DNA of 64,000 nt, from NCBI GenBank assembly GCA_019009955.1, contig CM032233.1, positions 99,586,501 through 99,650,500 on the forward strand, given 5' to 3'. Position 1 is the stretch's first letter; every line of letters starts with the position of its first letter. The notes beneath the pieces are model-generated. The model worked only from the letters and a program-made list of their open reading frames with translations. It was not told the DNA's origin and made no database searches. The stretch is from Riptortus pedestris. Its lineage: Eukaryota > Arthropoda > Insecta > Hemiptera > Alydidae. Positions 24,426 through 38,244 of the stretch are shown in pieces. The translations under genes were made by a program, and so were the position numbers.

Positions 24426-25533
24426 CCAAGTTTTTTCTCAGCCTGTCGAGCACCATTCTTCCTCTTACGCCCTTCAAGGTGTTCCACCCCTAGAGTGGCT
24501 TTGAATGGAGGGGTGGCACACCTCCAAGGGCAGTGAGATCGATAAAAGGGGAGGAGCGGTCCCTCCCAGTGATTTATATATTCAGCTACATACGGAAAAT
24601 ATATTAAATGGAACACTTTTACTTCCTTGAGATTATTTATTCTGTTACAATCTCTTCCCAAACTATTCCACCAAAAGGGAATCCTGAACGAATTTTTCAA
24701 TTATTAAGAGAACAGGAAACGATAGGAGCTGCCGCCAAGATACCCGCCATACTTGCGGACTTATTGATTTATTAGCTCCACTCCCTTTCTGAAGCCCTGG
24801 GATTCAGTTTATATTCGAAGGAATATTATGAGGAATCTTATCAATGTCAATCGCTTATATGTAATAAGGAATTCTTTCTTAAGTTTTTCTTGTCTTTCAA
24901 GTGTGTCGGGATTCATGTTTCTAGATATTATTATGAAGGTAATATGAAAAGGAACATGGAATGTTACTACCTTTCAGTTATTGATTTGGAGGCCGAAGTG
25001 AGCTCCTTCGTGCAAATGAAACCCTGGTATTTTCATTCTTTGGTTGGGGAGTACGTTGAGTAAACGGAAGGACTCATCTTCGGGACTCTTTTGGGACTAT
25101 GGCCTCGATCGGTTTTTACTTCAAATAAATAGCCCCGAATTTAGCAACTGATATACCAGGTAGAAACACATTTGTCGGGGTTAGCGATAGTTTAATGACA
25201 GTTTTGGTGAGCTCTATTAAAAAAAGTGGCTTAAATCTCTGAGGAAGAAGAACTATAGCCGACGTGGAGAGTTAAAGGCGAGGTCTGACATCGAGTAGAG
25301 AACAGGTTTGGCTCCGGATAAGTCCTACCCCTCCATATCCCCTTTTCTCACTCACTCCCATTGAATTACAATTTATTTATTTACTCCTCCAGTCCTGCTC
25401 TACTTTGACAGCTTTTTACTTTTGTTCGTTATAGTCGTTTTAGTTTTATCTGTCTAACTCCAGCTTCTCCAAATGCTTACTGACTTCATTAGAGCAGGTA
25501 TCAACATTACGTGGCTCAATTTAATAAGAAAAG
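24426..25533. other. Single-copy DNA, partly GC-richer
   Basis: 24430-24560 and 25250-25350 are GC-richer and non-repetitive. A 96-codon minus-strand frame (24410-24700) has no family signature. No splice-bounded exon could be defended. Confidence 0.35.
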
Positions 25534-25575
25534 TCCTTCACGCAGAAGCTGAGTAAGCCAAGCAGATTTCCAAAG
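25534..25575 (+). mobile_element. Family M 5'-end fragment
   Basis: TCCTTCACGCAGAAGCTGAG and AGCAGATTTCC, about 42 bases of the 5' terminus, then unrelated DNA. Confidence 0.6.
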
Positions 25576-26332
25576 TACAGTAGGCATTCATGCTATATGT
25601 TAATTTAAGAATAATGAGGTATATATGATACATAAATTAACTTTTATATGAGGATACGTATTACTTATGTTTGATGATACGTCTTACTTATATATATTAA
25701 ATTATACCCGCTAGAACTTTCTTGATTTATGAATTCATAATTAATTGAATGAATAAGAATTGTCTTCAAATTATTCCCTAAGTGACTTCATAACAAGTTA
25801 ATAATCAATTAAATCAACTCATACTAAAATCACTGGCTGCAGTTAATGAGGATAATAATAACACTGGGAAAAGTAAGGGGAACGATATTGAATCCATAAA
25901 CGGAAACTTAACGATGTGAACTGTAATATATTCTAATGATAAATGAGTTCTGCTGTCAACTATTCACGATCATATTACGTTTAATTAATATTGCGATTTC
26001 TGTATCACTTAAGACTAATCACCACTAATGGGATGAATTTCGAAATGTATTTGTATTTTGATGTTCTAATAAACAGATATTTTTGAGGATACATGGCTTA
26101 AGATTTGTTGCAAGCTTGAATAACAGTTACTTTTTCTTTTTAATAAAAATTATTATAAAAAGGCTTATTGGAATGGATCTCCAATAGTTCATGAAATCCT
26201 CATGATTATTTTAATAAAAGTTTAGAAAAATTTGTTGCATTAAAATGGAATGGATGAATATCATAACTTTTCGTATGGCATTTTCACTTAAGGTGATGCC
26301 CACACATGGCTTTGGGATTTTTTTAGAAGAAT
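25576..26332. other. Single-copy AT-rich DNA
   Basis: Nothing recognised. Confidence 0.4.
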
Positions 26333-26444
26333 TCTCTTAAGGGAAATCAGCTATTAAAGTTGTATTCATGACGCGATTTTCGGAAAATGTTCTCAAATGT
26401 TCATTGATCCTAACTAGGAGATGACGAAAATGACGTCCGTTCAA

Positions 26445-26506
<62 letters not shown>

Positions 26507-26668
26507 TAGATGAGATTGGATCGGAGGGAGGGAGTATTGGGACCGGAACATTTCCGTTAATATGCTTTGGATTGAAAAATTGCTTTGAACCAACCCTATT
26601 TCAAATTTAACAGCCCTTCAATATTGTTATATATGTATTTTCTCAATCATTAATATTAACCGATTAAC
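26333..26668 (-). mobile_element. Family M 3' half, minus arm of an inverted pair
   Basis: CTCTTAAGGGAAATCAGC at the left end, AT microsatellite 26449-26502, degraded module to TATTAACCGA. It meets a plus-strand 3' half at about 26669. Confidence 0.65.
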
Positions 26669-27025
<357 letters not shown>

Positions 27026-27607
27026 TATAATGAAAAGGGAGCTCACTGAAGGAAATCATGTAGATAGCGTCTCAGGGATGGGAAGCTCATAGATATATCA
27101 AAGCCAGCTACGTCTTGATGCATCTATAAACGTAATATATTCCTAAGGCTTCAAAAGCACGAATATTACTCTATATTCACACGTTTACACTAGATTTTGG
27201 ACATGGGTTGCAGCCAACGTTACGGATGACAATATTTATGGAGGGCAAAAGGACATGTAGGAAACTAGTGGTTCTTCTAATTGAAATAAATGCGTTTCGC
27301 TATGCATAAGATGAGATGTATGACTTGGGAATCTATTAATAATAGTTTTCAGAGTGTAACACGGAAATGTATGTGATATTTGGTATCCATCCGGTCTCAT
27401 CTATTGGATTATACTAGTGACGGAACTTTTTTTCGACAATTCTTTCTTTTTAACTGTGTGAAGGATGTTAGTTGTTGAGCTGCACTTAGATAATCCACTT
27501 AGTCAACTAATTTGCCACAGCATCAGTATGTCACTTAATTCTTTAATTTCCATTAGGAACCGATAAATAATGCAATAGAGAAACGTTTCTCTTGAAACCA
27601 TGTATCA
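27026..27607. other. Single-copy DNA
   Basis: Nothing recognised. Confidence 0.4.
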
Positions 27608-27712
27608 TTTTGTACTCAAGGTGCGAATTTCGAAAAGTATCTTCAAAGATCCATCGATCCTACCCAGGAGATGACGAAAATGAAGTTCAAAACTATATAT
27701 ATATGTGTGTGT

Positions 27713-27745
<33 letters not shown>

Positions 27746-28420
27746 ATTGTTTGATAACGCTGAATCGGTCGTAATCTTTGTTTGATCTTTATCACATCTT
27801 TATTACAACTCGATATTTAAACGTTTTATGTAATAGTAAGGATTAAGTTCGTTAATGACTGAAATCTGAACAGTAGGAGGGGGTTTAGATGGGGGAATTT
27901 TGAAAATGCATAATATCTTTGTTATTAAACGTCGGAATGGAAAACTGAATCTTATTGAAAATTTAATTTTCTATAAATATTGTTATATACATTTCCCCTC
28001 TATTCTGAATACCAGCCCAAGATATTGACATTTTTTAGTTTTCAGCTATTAGTAAACCCCCACTCATACTCACGTCATATTAACAATAAGCTGTTATATC
28101 ATGAATCACTTCATTCGAAGCTTAAATTCCAAATATTGTTTTCATCGATCTTTTTCTGTGTAGGTACATGCAAATACATAGTGAGATGGCGTCATCAATT
28201 AAGATTTTCGACCTTGACTTAATAATGTATATTTGATCTTTACCATACTGGATATGTAACATTTTCATTCAACACTAAAGGTCATATTAGTTAATAACTG
28301 AAATCGGACTTGAATAAGGAGGGGAGGGATTTGAAAGTTCATGGAAATTCGAGTATATATAGTGAAATGAGATCACTAATGTGTCTCCATTGAGTGACAA
28401 ATCTGCTTAATTTAATTAAT
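27608..28420 (-). mobile_element. Family M element, type d, 3' palindrome missing
   Basis: From AATTTCGAAAAGTATCTTC through (AT)n(GT)n (27694-27745), a first module, the AATATTGTTTTCATCGATC segment, then a second diverged module (CTGAAATCGGACTTGAATA) and a degraded 5' end near ACAAATCTGCTTAATTTA. Confidence 0.6.
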
Positions 28421-28428
28421 CTATTTTT

Positions 28429-29073
28429 TTAAAAAGAAAGATCAAGTTCGTCAAAGGCTGAAATCGGATTAGTGGGAAGGGGGATTTTCTAAACTTCAAT
28501 ATATCTCCGCATCTATACGTCGGATCGAAAAATTGTATAGAACCAATCTTATTCGAAAGTAAATGTACTATAAATATTGTTATATATTTAATTATTCTCT
28601 ATCTTGGGAAATTTGCTTTTTTCTGTTTTCAGCCTTCAGCGAACCCCCACTTCTACTCATGTTACATAAACATTGCTCTTTCATATAATAAACCACATTA
28701 TTCGAAGTTTAAATACCAAATATTGTTTTCAAGAGACCTTTATTATACGAGGTACATGCAAATATGTTCTGGTGACCCCCTCCCCCCGTCTTAAGTTCTT
28801 GGACTACTAAAAGTTGATTGATTGAAATAAAAATTATTCTGATCCATTATAAATTACGGTACTATATATAGTAAACAGTTTTCAATAAAATTAATATGTT
28901 ATATTCTGAAATATTTCAATAATTGTTTTTCTTTCCGGTGAGAGGTTGAGAGAAACATTTCTTATCACCGTTTGTATTTATTCACTTTATATTGACGGTG
29001 GTGTTGTGTTACCAGTATGTAGATATGTTTATTGTTAAACTTCAACAGGAAGGGAAATCTGCTTAGTGACGGA
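28429..29073 (-). mobile_element. Family M element, type b, 5' part
   Basis: Module unit (GGCTGAAATCGGATTAGTGG to TTATTATACGAGG), type b block (TTCTTGGACTACTAAAAG, ACGGTGGTGTTGTGTTACC) and 5' end GACGGA. This unit is the single-copy counterpart of the array at 38461-40040. Joined head-to-tail to the next copy. Confidence 0.75.
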
Positions 29074-29076
29074 CTT

Positions 29077-29203
29077 TTAGGAGATTTCCCTTAAGGGAAA
29101 TCAGCTATTGAGGTTGTACTCATGACGGAATTTTCGAAAATTTTCTTCAAATGTCCATCGATCCTACCTAGTAGATGACGAAAATGAAGTCCGTTCAAAA
29201 CTG

Positions 29204-29248
<45 letters not shown>

Positions 29249-29689
29249 CTGTTACCGCTCTAGCGGTCGCAATTATTATTTAATCGTTACCAAACTCGAT
29301 ATTTAGTCGTTTTATGTAAAAAGAAAGATCAAGTTCGTTAACGGCTGAAATCGGACAAGTTGGAGGGGGAGTTTAGAGGAGAGGATTTTCGAAATTTCGA
29401 AATATCTCCGTTACTATACTTCGGATCGAAAAATTGTACAGAATCAATCTTATTACAAATTAAATTTACTATAAATATTGTTATATACATTTATTCTCTA
29501 TCTTGAATATTAACCACCAAGATATTTGCATTTTTATAAAGTGTAACGGACGAGCTATTGTCCCTTCTATTCGTTCCCCCCGAAAGCTAGTTCAGCCGTT
29601 TCATTAACTGCTTGGCTCTCGAGAACTTTCTCTATTGTAAAACTTCACGTGGGAAATCTGCTTAGTTTACGCAGCCCCTGCGTGACGGA
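29077..29689 (-). mobile_element. Family M element, type a, complete
   Basis: TTAGGAGATTTCCCTTAAGG to GCGTGACGGA. AT microsatellite 29207-29244. CGTGGGAA at 29648-29655. It lies between the type b copy and flanking sequence that also follows the type b copy at 40 kb, so it probably inserted after the duplication. Confidence 0.85.
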
Positions 29690-30463
29690 CTTTTTGTGTA
29701 ATCTGCTGAAACGTAACATAAAGGTCACTCAATCACCGCTGTTGCGAAAGTTCATCATGTAGGACTTTTATTCTCTCAAAGGGAACCTCAGGAACTATCA
29801 TTTTATTTCTTTATTATTATTGTCATTAAAAATGTTATGGGGGTAATTACTTTCCAAAGTAATTCGAGCCTATAGTTAAATAGGCAATGTGACTGGAGAA
29901 ATGAGGTGAAGGTAAGACTGAGCGATGGATTGAAGCACACACGAGAGCCGCTATTAAGTCGAGTTGGAGAGTAATGCGTGTAGGCGAGCCTCCAATGTTT
30001 AATTCATCGCCGTTATACATTTTATTTGGCCGATTCCTTTGGAGCACCATAATGGCAGTTTGACCTTTTATAGAACTATCAAATGGCTCTATTTATTTCA
30101 TAATTTATCGAGACTCTAGTACCTGCTGCAAACCCTTTCTCCAGCACTAATTCACATTTATCCTTCGAAAGCTGGTAGGAGTCGTATTTATTTATTTTTT
30201 CCGTTGAACATTTAATTTATTTATTCTTTGGATATTCTCTAAGGAGGTTATTTAACTTTTGAATTATGGCAGTTTATAACTGCCTAATGTATAAATTTCG
30301 TCCAATGGGTTTACTGTAGCAGGTAGAGTTGGAATGTATGATTTCACCTATTTAGACATCTACAATTATGAATTAAAGGAAATAATATTAATAATTTCAT
30401 AAGAAGAATGAAATAGGACTTGCACCAATTAATGTAAGGCCAGCAAAATTTAAAAAAAAAAAG
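29690..30463. other. Single-copy DNA
   Basis: The first ~70 bases (TGCTGAAACGTAACA, CCGCTGTTGCGA) are shared with 40410-40445. The rest is not recognised. Confidence 0.45.
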
Positions 30464-31460
30464 TTCCGACACGGGGCCGTCAAAAATTGGATCAAACCAA
30501 AATCAAATTTCCCACATGCTAAACACGCTGCATCATCTATTCCTCATTTTTCCTGTAATAAGATGTCTATGTAAACACTACTAGAAATTTAAACATGGTA
30601 TGAATGTTTAGTGGCTAAGGTGAAAATCCTATTTGTAGGAGTGGAGGTTTATGGTAGGCAAACAACTAAAATAAGTGAAATTATCTCCGTTGAAATTTGC
30701 GTAGCAAAAAATTCCGTCACGCAGGCGCTGTGTAAACTAAGCAGATTTCCCACGTGAAGTTTTACAATAGAGAAATTTCACGAGAGCCGAACAGTTACGA
30801 AAACGACTGAACGATCTTTTGGCGGGAAACTCACTTTCGTCCGTTACCCACCTACATTTAAAGAAAATGCAAATATCTCGGTTAATATTCAAGATAGAGA
30901 ATAAATGTATATAACAATATTTATAGTAAATGTAATTTGCAATAAGATTGATTTTATACAATCTTTCGATCGGACGTATAGTAACGGAGATATTTCGAAT
31001 TTTCGAAAATCCTCCCCTCTAAACCCCTCCCCTCCACACCCACTGATCCGATTTCAGTCATTAACGAACTTGATCTGTCTTTTTACAAAAAACGACTAAA
31101 TATCAAGTTTGGCAACGATTAAACAATAATTGCGATATTGAGCAGCAATTATTGAAAACCATATTTTCAAAACGATTGGTTTATAAAATTTTTCAATCCA
31201 GCCTTTCATGACTAAAACAATTAGAAAGTTTGCTTTAACCTTCCTATCTTTCAGTCCAAATTCAGCAGATAACAAATTTGATCTTTCTTTTTAGATGCCA
31301 CTCTTAAAAAGTCTAATTTCGTAATGGTCAAACGAAAATTATAACCACTGGAGCGGTAAGAGACAGTTACATATATTTATTATTTTGAACGGACCACATT
31401 TCGTCAGCCTAGATCGACGGATATTTAAAGAGATTTCGAGAAAGAGAAATCTGTTAAAAA
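30464..31460 (+). mobile_element. Diverged family M type d element, interrupted
   Basis: 5' part 30464-30708 (TTCCGACACGGGGCCGTC, AAATTTCCCACATGC, AGGAGTGGAGGTTTATGG) and 3' part 31138-31460 (AAACGATTGGTTTATAAAAT, CCACTGGAGCGGTAAGAGAC, AGAGAAATCTGTTAAAA). A younger type a copy lies between them, a nested insertion. Confidence 0.5.
30713..31137 (+). mobile_element. Family M element, type a, 3' truncated, nested
   Basis: TCCGTCACGCAGGCGCTGTG, CACGAGAGCCGAACAG head, full module, ending at GATTAAACAATAATTGCGA just before the microsatellite position. TTCCCACG at 30747-30754. Confidence 0.75.
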
Positions 31461-31629
31461 ATTAGAATAGGAAATAATTTTATTTTTCAAGCCCGTTGTC
31501 TTGGATAACCCTTATAGGAATACGCGTCCTCTTTGACATCTTTATTAGAAGAATGCTTAATTCACGAAATACGATTTGCTTTAGTATAATCATAACGGTT
31601 AGTTTCTTCTTTCATTTTACTATTGTTAT
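31461..31629. other. Single-copy DNA
   Basis: Nothing recognised. Confidence 0.35.
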
Positions 31630-31640
31630 TTGTTATTGTT

Positions 31641-31890
31641 TTTTGCTATTTGTTATTCTTTGTTTGGTTTGATTTACGTCCACTTTATGCTACTATGGCT
31701 AATCGGGACGGGTAATCTACAGGTTACCACCCTTTTCTAGCCAGGGTGGGCCCAAGAAGTTTATTTAATGAGTCCGTCACTAAATACATTTCTACTGCCA
31801 AGGGCGGGAATCGAACCCGCCACTCTAGGTCTACCACGCGAGATTAAGACCAACGCCTTAACTCACACGGCCAACCTGAGCCCCAAATCG
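31641..31890 (-). mobile_element. tRNA-derived SINE, copy 1
   Basis: The minus strand starts GGGGCTCAGGTTGGCCGTGT, with a tRNA-Leu-like A-box region (TTGGCCGTGTGAGTTAAGGC) and a perfect B box GGTTCGATTCC, followed by a ~110-base body (CCACCCTGGCTAGAAAAGGG, TGTAGATTACCCGTCCCG) and a tail in AAGTGGACGTAAATCAAAC. A possible 11-base TSD TTGTTATTGTT is at 31630-31640 and 31891-31901, though the area is low-complexity. The head would be transcribed by RNA polymerase III. The RAGIEPATLGL peptide on the plus strand is the familiar translation of such tRNA-like sequence, not a gene. Confidence 0.8.
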
Positions 31891-31901
31891 TTGTTATTGT
31901 T

Positions 31902-33649
31902 AATTGTTGTTGTCTCATATTTATTTTACTTTCGTTATTTCACTTTGAACAATTTCTGACTTTTGAAAGGGCAAATCTCCTTTGATGTGATATGCATAAA
32001 TAAATAAAATACTTCTTTAATATTACTTTTAAACTCAAATTGGGTGAACTAAATGTAGGAGGATCTTGAAAATTATTTTTAGAAGAACATTGTGTTTATG
32101 CACATCGTCGGAGAATCAACAGATATGGAAATTCATTTAAGTGAATAGTGGATTTAAGGACTACATGTGCTGGCATTCCACTGCCACTGCCTTCTGTTTC
32201 TGCCCTTATTGAACATATTTTTTTCAAGATCTTACAGTTAACAGCGTTATAAATATATTACAGATAAAAATGTATTGTTTTCCATATTCAGCCTAGTTAC
32301 TGAAAATCAGGAATTTTCAATAACCCCAAAAGCCATTTTTTTAGCATGCATACATTTTTTATAAAGCAAACTTAATGAAGGAATTCTTTTCATGTAACGT
32401 GCCATTTAGAAAAGGAGAAATATGTTAATTTAATTTGTTTATAAAATTATAATAATAAATAATTTAAGCAAGTCACACTTCCTCCTTCAATTTCTCGCGT
32501 TAAATTACTCCGATGAAATAAATATGCACGTATCATTTTTTAATTGTCTCATTATGATAATAGATTGAATGAGACAAGTAGCTGTGGCACTTTATTCTTG
32601 CGTCTTCCTTTCCTTTATATGTTTAAAAAATTTCCCAGGAAAATTACGCACCTCTATGAAATATCAGTACAACGGGTTTTCGGCATGTGTGAGCAATCAC
32701 ACTAATATATTGTAGGATTTTTATAATTTGCATATTATTTGAGTTTCAAAAGAATTGCAGAATCGACAATTAAAAGAAATGCGTCGAAACGGTGCCAATT
32801 TTGTTTATATATTTATATGTTTTCAGAGAGAACGCGTTTCTTGAACTTCTACGGCAAAGTATTGCGTGCTCGTAAACCTTTTGTAAGCAGGTACGCTTAA
32901 TTTAAATAAAACAAAATAAAGGAAACGCTAAAAGAATTTATTATAAATGACTATACCTTTCCTTTATATGGTCTGATGTGGATCAGCTTCCTGAGGAAGA
33001 TTTTTTTCTTTTCTTATTGCATTGAGTAAATTTACTGATTGGGACCGTGGACTGGATGAGAGGGCCTTTTGACCTTTTCTTAACTGCAGCTTCTACTCTT
33101 TCTAGCTTAATGAGAGAAGAAAGTTCTCAAGAAAATCCACTAGATGGCACAATCAATGAAGGACTGTCTTAATCTTTGTACGCTAGGACGTCTATATCTA
33201 CAATGCTAGTAAAATAATTATACAATTTACCCGCCGAGTTTTTTTATGTATTATTATTAATGAATGCTATTCTAATGTAGTTAGTTCTTTAATTTCATTT
33301 CGTCACTGACGAAGATACAACATTCCATCGAACATACGGACCGAAGCTGCCTTCTGTGAACTTTCACTAAATAATGCAGTGAGGTTCAGCCAATTGGTGA
33401 TCACTAACTAGTTCAACTCCATAACATCTCACTATTATCTTCCTCCTTATTGCTGACGATGAACTGGGGAACGTATTATGAATATAAAAAAATCATTCGA
33501 GTATTGACTGATATTTCAAAAAAGGTCCGTTGTAATCGCACTTCAATAAGGTGTGTACTTTTATTTTGGAATATTGAATCATACCAAAATTACTCAGTGG
33601 CTTAAATTATGAAATATGTTTGGTTATCGAAAAAAACCCTGATGTTTGG
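31902..33649. other. Single-copy AT-rich DNA
   Basis: 1.7 kb without recognised repeats, exons or RNA genes. Confidence 0.45.
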
Positions 33650-34584
33650 TCCATCAGGGGCTTCGTAAACTAAGCATATTTTCCACCGGAAGGTTTAAAA
33701 CAGATAAATCTACATACTGGTAACACCACCCTGAATGCTAAGGGAGTAAATACAAACGGTAATAAGAAATCATTAAGTCAATTTACAAGTTAATAATATC
33801 TACAACGGAAAACGCCTGAATTGTAACAAACAGGGCAGCCAACTTCGCAGCGCTGAATGGATAGAATTATTGTAGACCGGAAAGAAGAAAAATTAATGAA
33901 ATATATCTGAATATAACATATTAATTTTATTGAAATCTATTTACTATAGTTAGTGGGGTGATCAGAATTACTTCTATCTCAATCATTCAGATTTTAGTAA
34001 TCCAAGAACAAAAGAAGGGGGGTGGGGTAAACAGAACGTATTTGTTCGTATAATAAAGCTTTGCTGAAAGCAATAATTGGTATTTAACCTTGAAATGAAG
34101 TGGTTCATGATATAACAGCTTATTATTAATATGACACTAATAGGAACTAGTAGGGGTTTACTGAAAGCGGAAAACTATAAAATCCGAATATCTCGGTTAA
34201 TACTCATTATACGGAAAATATGTATAGAAGCATAATAATAGTAAATTTAACTTGCAATAAGACTGTTTCTAAACAATTTTTCGATCCGATGTATAGTAAC
34301 GGAGATATTTCGAAATTTCTTCTCTCTAAATCCTCCTTCCCCCTTGTCCGATTTTAGCCGTTAACGAACATGATCTTTCTTTTTACATAAAACGGTTAAA
34401 TATCGAGTTTGGTAACAATCAAACAAAAATTGCTACCGCTTCAAGGTTAACAAACAAATATATATGTCTATTAATATCATTTTAAACGGACCTCATTTTC
34501 GTCATCTAGGTAGGATCGATAGACATTTAAAGAAAAATGTCTAAAATCGCGTTATGAGTACGACTTCCCTTGAGGGAAATCTAA
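33650..34584 (+). mobile_element. Family M element, type b, nearly complete
   Basis: TCCATCAGGGGCTTCG, type b block (GGTAACACCACCCTGAATGC), module, a short microsatellite (ATATATATG near 34460) and a shortened 3' end CTTCCCTTGAGGGAAATCTAA. Confidence 0.75.
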
Positions 34585-35201
34585 AACACAAATATCTAAT
34601 GGTGTACATTTAGAACTCAAAATGGAGGGTTAGAAAACTTTGCGGAACGTACTGCGATGATCATACATATCGAGGCACACATAATAAAGAAATATAAGGA
34701 AAATTAGACCAAAAATACAAGCGTAATTCTGGGGAAAAAATAAGTACAGATAGCACTAAATACCGGATAGCGGAAATTAAATCTAGAATGGTCTGGTAGA
34801 GAAGAGCCAGTTGAAAAATATTTGTGGCCGTAAAAGAATGAACATCGGAAAGCCTTGAAATTTGGGGCCTTTATTTAAATTGATAATAATTTTTTCTTTG
34901 CAGTTTTCTAGTTATGACCAATAGTAACAAAAGAAAATACAAATAATGTATTGACGTCGTAGATAACTCTATTTCTTTTTGAGAAAATCGATTTTCTGAT
35001 TAGCCCGGGCAATACCATAATATATTTGGCAGTTGCCTTTTTTAAGAGATTAAGCCAACAAATGGGCGACTGGATAGTATGGTTTCAATTTCGATGTTAT
35101 TGGTCTAGTTTAATGAATTGAACTCCCCTTCCAAACACATACTCGCACACATAAATCCCTCTAAATTGAAAATAAGGTTAACAAATGTTTTATGTCAGTT
35201 T
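34585..35201. other. Single-copy DNA
   Basis: Nothing recognised. Confidence 0.4.
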
Positions 35202-35323
35202 TTAGCAGATTTCCCTTAAGAGTAATCAGCTATTGAGGTCGTACTCATGACGCGATTTTCGAAAAACTTTTCCAAATGTCCATCGATCCTAGCCAGGAGA
35301 TGACGAAAATGAGGTCCGTTCAA

Positions 35324-35382
<59 letters not shown>

Positions 35383-36046
35383 TGTTAACGCTCTAGCGGT
35401 CGCAATTTTTGTTTGATCGTTACGAAACTTGATATTTAACCGTCTTATGTAAAAAGGCAGATCAAGTTCGGTAATGGTTGAAATCGGACCAGAGGGAGGG
35501 GGGATTTTCGAAAATTCAAAATATCTCCGTTATTATGCATCGGATCGAATAATTGTATAGAACCAATCATATTGCAAATTAAATTTACTATAAATATTGT
35601 TATATACATTTATTCTCTATCTTAAATATTAACCGAGATATTTGCATTTTTATGAAGACTGTGGTCGGGAATAGTTCGGATTAGGTCGGCCATTTCCGTC
35701 ATTGCTCGGCTCAGGTGGAAGCCTCTTCTAACCTTACCTGTCGTTTCTAACCTTACCTTACCTTAGTTACTTTGTGAGATTCATGCAAATACGTTCTGTT
35801 CATCTGCCCCTCTCCCTTCTTTAGTTCTTGGACTACTAAAATTTGATGTTATTGACTAGTAAAATATAAATTATTCTTACAATTCAGAAGCCGTTTTAGT
35901 TGGGAATTTATTTTAATTAACTGAAAGATTTCTCATTACCCTTTGTATTTAATCACGGTGGTATTGTGTTACCAGTATGAAGATTTCTCTATTGTAAAAC
36001 TTCACATGAGAAATCTGCTTAGTTTACGCAGCCCCTGCGAGACGGA
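35202..36046 (-). mobile_element. Family M element, a/b mosaic, complete ends
   Basis: TTAGCAGATTTCCCTTAAGA to GCGAGACGGA. Its module and part of the type a head (GGCCATTTCCGTCATTGCTC) switch at about 35720-35780, through CTAACCTTACC repeats, into the type b block (TTCTTGGACTACTAAAATTT, ATCACGGTGGTATTGTG). AT microsatellite 35328-35379. Confidence 0.8.
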
Positions 36047-36390
36047 CTTTTAATTTATAAAAATTACTACTGGAATCCAGAGCTCTTGTGGCGTTAATTC
36101 ATTTACCTCATTCGTAAATTTTCTATTCAGTTCAGATTTCAATAGGCCCAGGGGACTTGTAGCTTGAAGATGGAAAGAAACCTAACAGTGAAGTTAGGAA
36201 AGCTTTAACGTTCAGCGATTTGAAAAATATTTATAAATAACCGTTGGCGAAGAGAAGAGGGGTAGGAATCCCCGGGTAGGGCTTGAGGAATTCCTAGTCT
36301 ATTACCCCCCATTACCCGGTTCGTTAAGCTTGCCCTCGCTAATTAGCCACCTCTCCACGTCTTCAGCCCCCCCCCACCACCTCCCTACAC
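36047..36390. promoter_or_regulatory. Single-copy DNA, GC-richer to the right
   Basis: 36230-36370 is GC-richer with CCCCGGGTAGGGCTTGAGG and CTCGCTAATTAGCCACC (a palindromic homeodomain-type core). Regulatory role is a guess from composition. Confidence 0.25.
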
Positions 36391-36665
<275 letters not shown>

Positions 36666-36716
36666 CACATACTGTTCTCATGTGGAGAGAGTACTCCTTA
36701 TTCCCAATGACAAAAG

Positions 36717-37184
36717 TCCGTCACGCAGGGGCTGCGTTAACTAAGCAGATTTCCCAAGTGCGTTACGTTTTTGCATTTATCTCAAAAATTGAAAGTTCAA
36801 TGGGAACAATATTTGGTATTTGCCCTTCAAATAAAATGCTTCATAACATAATAGAATATTGTTAATATGACATGAGTAGGAGTGGGTGTTTACTGACAAC
36901 CAAAAAATGCAAATATATCAGTCAAAAATCAAGATAGTGAAAAAAATAATAACACAATTTATAGAACATTAAATTTACAATAAGAATGGTTCTATACAAT
37001 TTTTCGATCCGACGCATAATAACGGAGATATTACGAATTTTCGAAATTATCCCCCTCTTAACCCCCCTTCTCTCTGGTCCGATTTCATCCTTTAACTAAC
37101 TTGATCTTCCTTTTTACATAAAACGATTAAATTCCGAGTTTGGTAACGATCAAACAAAAATTTCGACCGCTAGAGCGTTAACAG

Positions 37185-37252
<68 letters not shown>

Positions 37253-37362
37253 TTGAACAGACCTCATTTTCGTCATCTCCTGGGTAGGATCAATGGACAT
37301 TTCGAAAATCGCATCATGAGTACGACCTCAATAGCTGATTTCCCTTAGGGAAAATCTGCTAA
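36717..37362 (+). mobile_element. Family M element, type c, complete
   Basis: TCCGTCACGCAGGGGCTGCG to TAGGGAAAATCTGCTAA. AT microsatellite 37188-37249. The subterminal motif is TTCCCAAG, so there is no CSL octamer. Confidence 0.85.
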
Positions 37363-38244
37363 AAATAATTGTTTCGTTGGCAAATTTCATTTCGTCAAAA
37401 AACGGTATCTGCTTAAGAAGTCGGTGTAACGACAACAATTTGTATTTGAATTTGTATCGAGGTTAGTATTGACTATGAGCATTAATGTCCACAAGCTATA
37501 TCCGGTTCAGTGATTCAGGACTCTGGATGCAATAGTTTCCCCTTTGTCTTGTGCCTGTGGCCAACAAATATTTTAGTTTTAAGCAAGAATAGTGAATGCA
37601 AATATTGGTATAGATCCATCCACCCTTGGATTCCAAAGGTGATTTATAAGATGTTAGGTACTAGCTAGAATGAGTATCGTTCATACAACTTACAAATTTA
37701 ATTCACTCCAATCTCGCCCCATTTACCTTACGATTAAATACCTAAAATAAAGAACGCCCATATATTTATATTAATATGTATCTGTGTGTTTAGAGTTTGA
37801 GAAAATGGTTTAATTCATAAAAACACTTCAACATCAGTTATTAAAACCAATCATATTTTTACAAAAAGAGTTTTATAGCTTTTCAATCCGGCTTCAGAGC
37901 ACGCACACCACCCGCCCTACATAAATACATACACACGCACAAATTTATTAATATTTTGTATAGGATTGTAACTTATATAATACATTCATTTTAAAATTAG
38001 ATCCTTCAATGTATACATTTTATAAACTCTTATCAATTTAATAATTAAAAAAAATATAGTAATTTCCTTAACAATCTTAATACTACTCTAAATATATAAC
38101 ATACACTTTTTATTTTATTTATTGACATGCAAATTTATTAAATGATGACATGCAAATTCACTTCCGAGCGTAAGGGACCAGGCGTATCCCTCAGACGATC
38201 AGGCTTATGTCCAGGAACTAAATTCTAGCCTGTCAGCAGAACTT
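37363..38244. other. Mostly single-copy DNA
   Basis: A short degraded module (TTTTACAAAAAGAGTTTTATAG, TTTTCAATCCGGC) near 37855-37893. Otherwise nothing recognised. Confidence 0.4.

Noticed and set aside
31795..31885. A functional tRNA-Leu gene on the minus strand
   Set aside because: The B box is perfect, but the acceptor stem does not pair properly and the same head with the same body recurs at 48.7 kb with a TSD, so it is a SINE.
31768..31959. 63-codon frame containing RAGIEPATLGL
   Set aside because: This peptide is the usual translation of tRNA-like sequence; here it is the SINE head read on the wrong strand.
35720..35770. Telomere-like CTAACCTTACC repeats
   Set aside because: Not the arthropod TTAGG motif, only a few irregular units, inside a mosaic family M copy.
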